Assembly (NCBI RefSeq): GCF_001425205.1
Contig: NZ_LMDW01000017.1
Coordinates: 968-42,242, forward strand
Length of the DNA stretch: 41,275 bases
Source of the DNA: Variovorax sp. Root411
GTDB lineage: Bacteria; Pseudomonadota; Gammaproteobacteria; Burkholderiales; Burkholderiaceae_C
Direction: 5' to 3'
Both the position numbers and the translations under genes were made by a program. The notes below the pieces were generated by a model. It worked only from the letters and a program-made list of their open reading frames with translations, did no database searches and was not told the DNA's origin. Below, piece after piece: positions 35,918-41,275 of this stretch. Positions within the stretch are counted from its first letter, which is position 1. Each line of letters starts with the position of its first letter.

Positions 35918-36580
35918 ATGCAAGCTGAAGATCTTCCCCCCAAACCCAAACGCGCGACTCCAAAAGGGGACGCGACCCGAGAAGCGATCAAACAGGCCGC
36001 CAAACGCGCCATTGCGGTCGACGGTTTTGTTGCGGCCACGATTGCAGACATCATGGCGCAAGCTGATCGCTCGCCGGGTGCGTTCTACAGGTACTTCGAC
36101 ACCAAGGAGCAGTTGCTGAGGGAACTGTTGGAAGACTTTCGGCAGCGGCTGAAGGGCGAAGTGAACAGGCCCATTAGCGATGCAGAGGGCCCCCTCGAGA
36201 ATCTCACTGTCCGCCTGACCGCGTTCTGGAAAATCTATAGGGAGTACTGGCCTATTGCGACAGCCGCCTTCCAGTTGGCAATGGTCGACCAGCAGTTCTC
36301 GCGCGCTTGGCGCCGTGTCCGTCAGCAAGGCATCCGCGGGCTTTCGGTGATGATCCAAGTCGCGCAAAAGGAGGGCTACAGCCCGGGCATCGACGCCGAA
36401 CTCGCAGCTTCTGCGCTCTGTTCCATGCTTGAGTACACCTGCTACAACTGGACTTCTAAGGCCGGCGACTTTCCCGATCGCTTCATTGACGACAAGACGG
36501 CCATTGACGTTCTCACGCAGCTGTTTGTGCACGCAGTTGGCTGGCGATTGCCGGACCGGACGGCTACTTCAGAAGTTTGA
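35918..36580 (+). CDS. TetR family transcriptional regulator
   Basis: A 220-residue regulator. The helix-turn-helix lies at about 20-60: ATREAIKQAAKRAIAVDGF, then TIADIMAQADRSPGAFYRYF and DTKEQLL, which are standard TetR recognition and framework residues. The C-terminal helices bind an unknown ligand. The ATG at 35918 is chosen because DNA-binding homology follows shortly after; the frame is open from 35822, and no good RBS is visible for either start. It is divergent from the second acyl-CoA operon and next to operator 2. By analogy with other TetR regulators of acyl-CoA catabolism the ligand may be a CoA thioester of the pathway. Confidence 0.9.
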   Translation: MQAEDLPPKPKRATPKGDATREAIKQAAKRAIAVDGFVAATIADIMAQADRSPGAFYRYFDTKEQLLRELLEDFRQRLKGEVNRPISDAEGPLENLTVRLTAFWKIYREYWPIATAAFQLAMVDQQFSRAWRRVRQQGIRGLSVMIQVAQKEGYSPGIDAELAASALCSMLEYTCYNWTSKAGDFPDRFIDDKTAIDVLTQLFVHAVGWRLPDRTATSEV

Positions 36581-36815
36581 CGAGGCGTTTCTCGCCGGTC
36601 GACCCCGGGTGTTTTCGCGGTTACCTGAGTATGGCTGGGCAGCGAGGTCGAGCCGCGCGCGCCTGGGCCGGGTCACCTCCATCGGACCGACTCCCTCTGC
36701 CAGCCAGGGATCGGCCAGTGCCCGCAGCCGCTCTTCCAAGCACTCCCTACGTCTTCCTGTGAGGCGCGGCCAACGCATGACGGGTTTGGTCTGGCCCGGT
36801 GACACGGCGGACGTT
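36581..36815. other. Intergenic stretch without recognised gene
   Basis: This stretch lies between the TetR gene and the left repeat. Frames are open on both strands, but none has a recognisable product or a good ribosome site. Nothing here is duplicated at the right-hand repeat, so it marks the left boundary of the repeated segment. Confidence 0.5.
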
Positions 36816-37196
36816 GTGGCACTTCCAAGCAAGTGGTGGCGCCACGCTGCAATCGGCAACGGCTTTGTTCCGAGAGACTGGGGGCCTCAATAGCCCACCT
36901 TCCACGGAGACACAAAATGCCCGTCATTGTTTGCGAATGCAAGGCCGGAATCCCAGCTGGCGTCAAGGCCAAGATGGCCGCCGAGTTCACGAGCGCGATC
37001 AGGGAAATCATCCTCTCGCCGCTCGACCTGATCAGCGTCGTCTTCCATGAAGCCACTCCCGAGAACACCTACCGTTCGGGAGAGGCCACTTCCGAAAGCT
37101 GTCTCTGGCCAAAAGGGTGAGCTCGATCTGGAGCGCGTGCACCGGAGCGTCAGAGGACGAAGTCGAGGTTCTCGTCGCACTTTATCCCGCCAAATA
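36816..37196 (+). repeat. Direct repeat, left copy (tautomerase leader and gene)
   Basis: These 381 bp match 40749-41275 almost exactly. The only differences I see are one base in the leader, two synonymous third-position changes in the gene, a 46-bp stretch missing here relative to the right copy, and a 100-bp leader duplication present only on the right. The match starts at GTGGCACTTCC in both, and upstream sequences are unrelated. The true right end of the repeat cannot be seen, since the window stops inside it. Confidence 0.93.
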
Positions 37197-37242
37197 TGTC
37201 GTGCGTGGCGGTGAACGCCTGCCCGAAGCCCCTCGCGTTTGA
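36917..37242 (+). pseudogene. Tautomerase-superfamily gene, frameshifted by deletion
   Basis: The reading begins MPVIVCECKAG with the Pro-1 nucleophile expected for the tautomerase superfamily, and runs in frame to EATSE. There, relative to the right-hand copy, 46 bp are missing (41131-41176 in the right copy). The frame shifts and stops at 37120 after SCLWPKG. The remainder of the original gene is still recognisable in another frame (SSIWSACTGASEDEVEVLVA through to RLPEAPRV and a stop at 37242). The intact protein would be about 125 residues, two beta-alpha-beta units, like cis-CaaD-type or fused tautomerases. The lost segment covers the start of the second unit, so activity is unlikely. Confidence 0.88.
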
Positions 37243-37303
37243 GGGTGGGGCAGCCTGCGCTGCATCCTGAACCTCGTACTGACAAATAAAAGGAGACAAG
37301 CCA

Positions 37304-38653
37304 ATGAAGCGAACCCGCCCTCTAGATGTTCACAAGCTGGCCGACGAGGCCAGGTTCAGCAGCTTTCACTGGTTCGTGCTGCTTTGGTGTTTCGTGGTCC
37401 TGGTGCTCGACGGCTATGACCTGGCGGTCGCCGGCATCGCGCTTCCGGCGATCATGAAAGCGATGAATGTCGAAGCCGCGACCGCGGGATTCATGGCCAG
37501 TTCGGCGCTGTTCGGCATGATGTTCGGTGCGATCGCGCTCGGCGCGCTGGCCGACAGGATCGGCCGCCGCTGGGCGATCTCGATCTGTGTGTTGTTCTTC
37601 AGCGTCTTCACCGCGGCCGCCGGGTTCACCAACGACCCGATCACTTTCAGCGCGATGCGCTTCCTCGCCGGGCTCGGCATCGGCGGCGCGATCCCGAATG
37701 CGGCCGCACAGATGAGCGAATACTCACCTAAAAAGGTGCGCAGCGTGATGGTCACGCTGATGTGCTGCGGCTACGCGGTCGGCAGTATCCTCGCCGCGCT
37801 GCTCGGCAAGCAGCTCATCGAAACCTACGGCTGGCAATCGGTGTTCATCGCCGCAGGCGCCCCAGTGGTACTGATCCCGTTCATCCTGAAGTACATGCCC
37901 GAGTCGCTGCCGTTCCTGGTCAAGCAGCACGACGACACGCGTCTGCGCGAAGTGGTCCGGAAGATGCGACCCGACATGCGGCTCGAGCCGAACGAGGAGT
38001 TTCTCGTTCCGGCTGAGGACAAAGCCGAAGCTCCGGCCGTAGGCAGGTTGTTCCTGGACGGCCGCGGCCTTAGCACGTTGATGTTCTGGCTCGCTTTCAT
38101 GACCTGCCTGTTCATGCTCTATGCGCTCAGTTCGTGGCTGGTCAAGCTGATGGGCATGGCCGGATACAGCCTCGGTTCCGCGCTGAACTTCCTGCTCGCC
38201 TACAACGCCGGTGCAGTCGTGGGCGCCGTCGGTGGCGGATGGCTCGCCGACAAGCTCAACATCAAGTGGGTGACGAGCGGGTTCTTCGCGGTCGCCGCCG
38301 TCTCGCTGACGCTGCTCGGCTACGGCGCTCAGCCGCTGTTCCTGATCATTGCCATCGTCGGCGCGTCGACGCTGGGCACACAGATCCTGCTGTACGCGTA
38401 TGCCGGGCAGTTTTACCCGACGTCGATCCGCTCGACGGGACTCGGCTTTGCTTCGGGGGTCGGGCGCATCGGCGCAATCGCGGCGCCGATCATGATTGGA
38501 CTGCTGGTCTCGATGAAGCTGCCGCTGGTGCAGAACTTCCTCGCCATTGCAATTGCCGCGGTCATCGGCGGTGTCGCGGTAGCTCTGATCAAGCAAAGGC
38601 CGTCGATCTCTTCACACAGCCACGACACGAGCGCCGTCGGCCAGCGGCCTTGA
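37304..38653 (+). CDS. MFS transporter, aromatic acid:H+ symporter (AAHS) family
   Basis: A 449-residue, 12-segment inner-membrane transporter. VLDGYDLAVAGIALPAI in the first helix contains the DGxD motif of the AAHS family (PcaK, BenK). ALADRIGRRWA is the loop 2-3 signature, and a central hydrophilic loop (about 190-250) separates the halves. It imports an aromatic or related carboxylate with protons. AAAAGGAGA precedes the ATG by nine bases. It follows the broken tautomerase on the same strand and lies inside the repeat-bounded segment. An aromatic acid importer next to a tautomerase fits ring-cleavage product metabolism, but no ring-cleavage gene is visible. Confidence 0.92.
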   Translation: MKRTRPLDVHKLADEARFSSFHWFVLLWCFVVLVLDGYDLAVAGIALPAIMKAMNVEAATAGFMASSALFGMMFGAIALGALADRIGRRWAISICVLFFSVFTAAAGFTNDPITFSAMRFLAGLGIGGAIPNAAAQMSEYSPKKVRSVMVTLMCCGYAVGSILAALLGKQLIETYGWQSVFIAAGAPVVLIPFILKYMPESLPFLVKQHDDTRLREVVRKMRPDMRLEPNEEFLVPAEDKAEAPAVGRLFLDGRGLSTLMFWLAFMTCLFMLYALSSWLVKLMGMAGYSLGSALNFLLAYNAGAVVGAVGGGWLADKLNIKWVTSGFFAVAAVSLTLLGYGAQPLFLIIAIVGASTLGTQILLYAYAGQFYPTSIRSTGLGFASGVGRIGAIAAPIMIGLLVSMKLPLVQNFLAIAIAAVIGGVAVALIKQRPSISSHSHDTSAVGQRP

Positions 38654-38859
38654 TGCTCGATGAGCGATGCGGTGCCTGCGACCAAGGGCACCACACCTGC
38701 CCTGCAGTTCGTCCCTGTCGGCGCTTGGAGCGGACATAGCGTGTCGTACTGCCGGGCATCGATAAGAGGCCATGAGCCGCGGGAATGGGGCCGCGCGGCC
38801 CAAAGCAGGCGCAACACACGCTGCGCTTGCTTCTGACCCCTGATATCTGGCGGATGTTG

Positions 38860-39516
38860 CTATCCCTTGCCATGCGACGACGGACTGCTGGCGCCCGCGA
38901 GCCGCGCGATCTGGAAAACATTCTCTGGCGAAACCTGAACATAGTCATTCAGCCCCCCGGAACGCATGATCGGATACGCCTCTGCCGTCTGATAAACGCC
39001 GTCTTTCAGAAGTGCCATGTCTATGTAGACGCCTACCACTTCGCCCAGCACCAGCCAGCCACCTACCTTTTCGCCTGCGGTGTTTCGGAATTGCACGATA
39101 TCGATCACTTTGCATTCCATGGCTGCGCGGCTTTCGCCTACCCGCGGGACGTTGACCATGCGGCCCGCCACCGCTGTGAGGCCGGCGAATGGGAATTCGT
39201 CCTCTCCATGCGGAAGCGGTGCCGATGTCTGGTTCATCTGATTGCCTAGTTCCCGCGTGACCAGGTTCCAGGTGAACTCGCCCGTTTCCGATGCGTTTTG
39301 AACGCTATCTTTCCAGGCGATCGAAGAAAATCCGATGATCGGTGGATCGTAGTTGAACGCGTTGAAGAAACTGTAGGGTGCGAGATTGACCCGCCCCTGG
39401 GCGTCGCGTGACGAGATCCAGCCGATAGGCCGCGGCGCCACCAGCGCATTGAGCGGGTTGTGGCTCAGCCCGTGACCCTTGGCGGGCTCGTAGTAGTGAA
39501 AGTCTCGAATGGTCAT
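38860..39516 (-). CDS. Flavin reductase-like (DIM6/NTAB) FMN-binding protein
   Basis: A 218-residue split-barrel flavoprotein. APRPIGWISSRDAQGRVNLA and PYSFFNAFNYDPPIIGFSS are the standard FMN-binding start, and the FTWNLVTRELGNQMNQTSA stretch follows. Such proteins reduce FMN or FAD for a partner monooxygenase, or act as small reductases. No monooxygenase is visible next to it. It begins 26 bp after the Bug gene stop on the minus strand, so the two probably form one transcript. The 38654-38859 gap to the converging MFS gene holds nothing I can identify. Confidence 0.88.
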   Translation of the reverse strand: MTIRDFHYYEPAKGHGLSHNPLNALVAPRPIGWISSRDAQGRVNLAPYSFFNAFNYDPPIIGFSSIAWKDSVQNASETGEFTWNLVTRELGNQMNQTSAPLPHGEDEFPFAGLTAVAGRMVNVPRVGESRAAMECKVIDIVQFRNTAGEKVGGWLVLGEVVGVYIDMALLKDGVYQTAEAYPIMRSGGLNDYVQVSPENVFQIARLAGASSPSSHGKG

Positions 39517-39541
39517 CTAAGGGGCCTTTTCCGTGGCAACG

Positions 39542-40534
39542 TTATTGCGCCACCAGATGAAGAGTCTTGGCGATGTTGATGAACTTTTCGTTCTCTGCAC
39601 GCAAGAAGGTCGCTGCCTGCGGGAGTGTCATTGAGTCCAGTTTGCGCAAACCCTGCGCGGTGGCGAGCGCCAGGAATTCCGGACTGTCATTCCATTCTCG
39701 AAAAGCCGTGCTCAGGCGTGCGGCGATGGAATCGGGTGTGCGTGCGGGCGCGAACAGGCCGGTCCAGATGCCGAACTCGAAGTTCTTGAACCGAGCGTCC
39801 TCGCTCAGCGTCGCCAGGTTCGGCAGGAGCGGATGCCGCTTGGGGCTCGCGATGGCAATGGCCTTGATGCGCCCGGTCTGAATCATTCCCAGAATTGGCC
39901 CCGCAAGAGGGACAAAGGCAAGGTCCACCTCGCCGCCGCCGACGGCCGTGGCGATTGGAGCGATGCCTTTGTACGGCACCTCCAGCAACTTGGCGCCGAC
40001 ACGCCCCTGGAATTCAGCGGCCGCGAGATGAGCGAGCGTGCCTTGACCCCAATGCGCAACGGAAAGCTCCTTCGCGCCAGGCTTTTGCAACTGTTCGACG
40101 AGTGCGTTGAGGGTGTTGAAAGGTCGGTCGGGATGGCTGACGAGGACCATGTCCGCAATCCCGAACGAACCAATGAGCTTGAAGCTGTCGAACGTGTACT
40201 TGGCCGAAGCGACCGTGAGCGGCGCCACCACGAAGTCTGGACCGGCGGTCGCGAGCAAGGTGTATCCGTCGGGGGACGCGTTCAGCACATTCATCGCCGC
40301 GATGGAGCCGTTTGCGCCAGGCATGTTGTCAACCAGAAGAGACTGTCCAAGGGCGCGCTGCAGCACGGGTACGGAGGGCCGCACCGAGGCGTCAACGCCG
40401 AAACCGGCAGGATAGGCAACCTTGATCAGGATGGGCTTGTTTGGATAGGACTGCGCGTTGGCGGTGCCTGCGGCACCACAAAGCGCGACCGCAACAAGGG
40501 CGGAATCAAAGAGTCTGCGAATCAGTGTTTTCAT
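39542..40534 (-). CDS. Bug/TctC-type periplasmic solute-binding protein
   Basis: A 330-residue Bug protein with a clear signal peptide (LVAVALCGAAGTANAQ), cleaved before SYPNKPI. Mature motifs: KVAYPAGFGVDASVRP, LLVDNMPGANGSIAAM and NASPDGYTLLATAG. The usual PFPPGG loop is YPAGFGV here. It is the third orphan Bug gene of the window and differs clearly from the other two. It is transcribed ahead of the flavin reductase. On the minus strand a TTGACA-like box lies about 62 bp upstream of the start, with a palindrome beyond it. Confidence 0.92.
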   Translation of the reverse strand: MKTLIRRLFDSALVAVALCGAAGTANAQSYPNKPILIKVAYPAGFGVDASVRPSVPVLQRALGQSLLVDNMPGANGSIAAMNVLNASPDGYTLLATAGPDFVVAPLTVASAKYTFDSFKLIGSFGIADMVLVSHPDRPFNTLNALVEQLQKPGAKELSVAHWGQGTLAHLAAAEFQGRVGAKLLEVPYKGIAPIATAVGGGEVDLAFVPLAGPILGMIQTGRIKAIAIASPKRHPLLPNLATLSEDARFKNFEFGIWTGLFAPARTPDSIAARLSTAFREWNDSPEFLALATAQGLRKLDSMTLPQAATFLRAENEKFINIAKTLHLVAQ

Positions 40535-40595
40535 GTTTGTCTCCGTGCGCCAGTCGAGAAGGCCGGCAAAGTGTTGTGACTAGCCATACCATGGA

Positions 40596-40616
40596 TGTCA
40601 AAGAATAACGATCGTT
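40596..40616 (-). promoter_or_regulatory. TTGACA-like -35 and AACGATCGTT palindrome upstream of Bug gene
   Basis: A perfect 10-bp palindrome AACGATCGTT (40607-40616) lies next to TTGACA (minus strand, 40601-40596), upstream of the Bug gene. No good -10 is visible at the right distance, so the promoter call is weak. The palindrome differs from the AAGTAAAT operator and suggests a separate regulator. Confidence 0.4.
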
Positions 40617-40769
40617 TACCAAACGAAGGCTATGTCATCACCGAGTTTGCGTCAACAAGGATTTACTCCATGGGATCGGCGGAGCGCTGAGCGCATGCAC
40701 GGGGCACTGCATCGGCGCGCACACCCGTGTCGGTGGGGTACCCGATTCGTGGCACTTCCAAGCAAGTGA

Positions 40770-40969
40770 TGGCGCCACGCTGCAATCGGCAACGGCTTTG
40801 TTCCGAGAGACTGGGGGCCTCAATAGCCCACCTTCCACGGAGACACAAAATGCCCGTCATTGTTTGCGGTGGCGCCACGCTGCAATCGGCAACGGCTTTG
40901 TTCCGAGAGACTGGGGGCCTCAATAGCCCACCTTCCACGGAGACACAAAATGCCCGTCATTGTTTGCGA
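40770..40969 (+). repeat. 100-bp tandem duplication of tautomerase leader and start
   Basis: The unit beginning TGGCGCCACGCTGCAATCGG recurs at an exact 100-bp spacing (GGCGCCACGC at 40771 and 40871). Each unit includes the ribosome-site region and the first codons MPVIVC. The first ATG (40850) runs into the duplication and is out of frame with the gene. The second (40950) opens the true reading frame. Confidence 0.92.
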
Positions 40970-41275
40970 ATGCAAGGCCGGAATCCCAGCTGGCGTCAAG
41001 GCCAAGATGGCCGCCGAGTTCACGAGTGCAATCAGGGAAATCATCCTCTCGCCGCTCGACCTGATCAGCGTCGTCTTCCATGAAGCCACTCCCGAGAACA
41101 CCTACCGTTCGGGAGAGGCCACTTCCGAAACGCTGATCTTCTGCCACATACGTGATGGACGCAGCGATGGCGCCGTGCTGTCTCTGGCCAAAAGGGTGAG
41201 CTCGATCTGGAGCGCGTGCACCGGAGCGTCAGAGGACGAAGTCGAGGTTCTCGTCGCACTTTATCCCGCCAAATA
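40950..41275 (+). CDS. Tautomerase-superfamily protein (3' end outside window)
   Basis: 108 full codons are visible and the frame is open at the edge. Pro-1 follows Met (MPVIVCECKAG). The first beta-alpha-beta unit ends with ISVVFHEATPENTYRSGE. The second begins TLIFCHIRDGRSDGAVLS and continues with ASEDEVEVLVALYPAK. From the left-hand copy the full length should be about 125 residues. Fused two-unit members of this superfamily include cis-CaaD-like hydratase-dehalogenases and malonate semialdehyde decarboxylase-like enzymes; the substrate cannot be read here. The CACGGAGAC ribosome site sits eight bases before the ATG and is shared with a decoy start 100 bp upstream. Confidence 0.88.
   Translation, partial: MPVIVCECKAGIPAGVKAKMAAEFTSAIREIILSPLDLISVVFHEATPENTYRSGEATSETLIFCHIRDGRSDGAVLSLAKRVSSIWSACTGASEDEVEVLVALYPAK

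Larger units (their letters stand above)
40749..41275 (+). repeat. Direct repeat, right copy (continues past window)
   Basis: This is the counterpart of 36816-37196. It is 527 bp because it has the extra 100-bp leader unit and the 46 bp missing on the left: 381 + 100 + 46 = 527, which accounts for the whole length. It is cut by the window edge. Together the two copies bracket about 3.55 kb holding the MFS, flavin reductase and Bug genes. Confidence 0.93.

Noticed and set aside
38654..38859. GGGCC-GCGC-GGCCC palindrome as terminator
   Set aside because: The stem is only five base pairs and no U-tract follows on either strand.

Overview
This is a GC-rich window whose content points to a betaproteobacterium of the Burkholderiales, most likely the Comamonadaceae (Variovorax-like). 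Three orphan Bug/TctC-type periplasmic binding proteins, an HU protein with a Lys/Ala-rich tail, and a lipopeptide-siderophore type NRPS locus under an ECF sigma factor all fit that group. The taxonomic call is inference from gene content; there is no rRNA or tRNA gene here.

Region 1 (1-5650, minus strand) is the promoter-proximal end of a siderophore-like NRPS locus. In transcription order it holds a Fur-box-like site, an ECF sigma factor, an MbtH-like protein, a type II thioesterase, and the first 1300 residues of an NRPS (fatty acyl-AMP ligase, carrier protein, condensation domain, start of an adenylation domain). The NRPS runs off the left edge.

Region 2 (5.8-8.3 kb) holds housekeeping-like single genes: a ParB-domain protein, a Ysc84/SYLF lipoprotein, a 69-residue unknown and an HU protein. 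Two strong terminators separate them.

Region 3 (8.5-19.2 kb) is a GntR regulator divergent from a ten-kilobase plus-strand operon: a DapA-family aldolase/lyase, a Bug binding protein, DhaK and DhaL kinase subunits, a complete branched-chain-type ABC importer (permease, a permease-ATPase fusion, binding protein, second ATPase) and an FAD-linked 2-hydroxyacid dehydrogenase. Together they look like uptake and breakdown of a small hydroxylated or keto acid to pyruvate plus a phosphorylated triose or tetrose. A perfect 12-bp palindrome sits in the spacer of the predicted operon promoter. A decayed SDR fragment follows at 19.3-19.5 kb.

Region 4 (19.5-36.6 kb) is an acyl-CoA catabolic island made of two minus-strand operons and one TetR gene. 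The first operon (29.2 to 19.6 kb) encodes an AMACR-like CoA transferase/racemase-family protein, thiolase, FadJ-like bifunctional enzyme, hotdog thioesterase, acyl-CoA dehydrogenase, CocE-type hydrolase and acyl-CoA ligase. The second (35.5 to 29.6 kb) encodes a Bug protein, two nitroreductase paralogues, a phosphotransferase next to an ACAD10/11-like acyl-CoA dehydrogenase (the arrangement of the levulinate LvaA/LvaC pair) and a MaoC-type hydratase. Both operons are preceded by the same inverted repeat, AAGTAAAT-N4-ATTTACTT, placed identically within a putative promoter. This makes a two-operon TetR regulon a strong hypothesis.

Region 5 (36.8 kb to the end) is a transporter/reductase segment (AAHS-type MFS permease, flavin reductase, Bug protein). 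It is bracketed by direct repeats of a tautomerase gene. The left copy is broken by a net 46-bp deletion. The right copy is open to the window edge but carries a 100-bp tandem duplication of its leader, creating a second, out-of-frame start. This is the clearest trace of recent rearrangement in the window.
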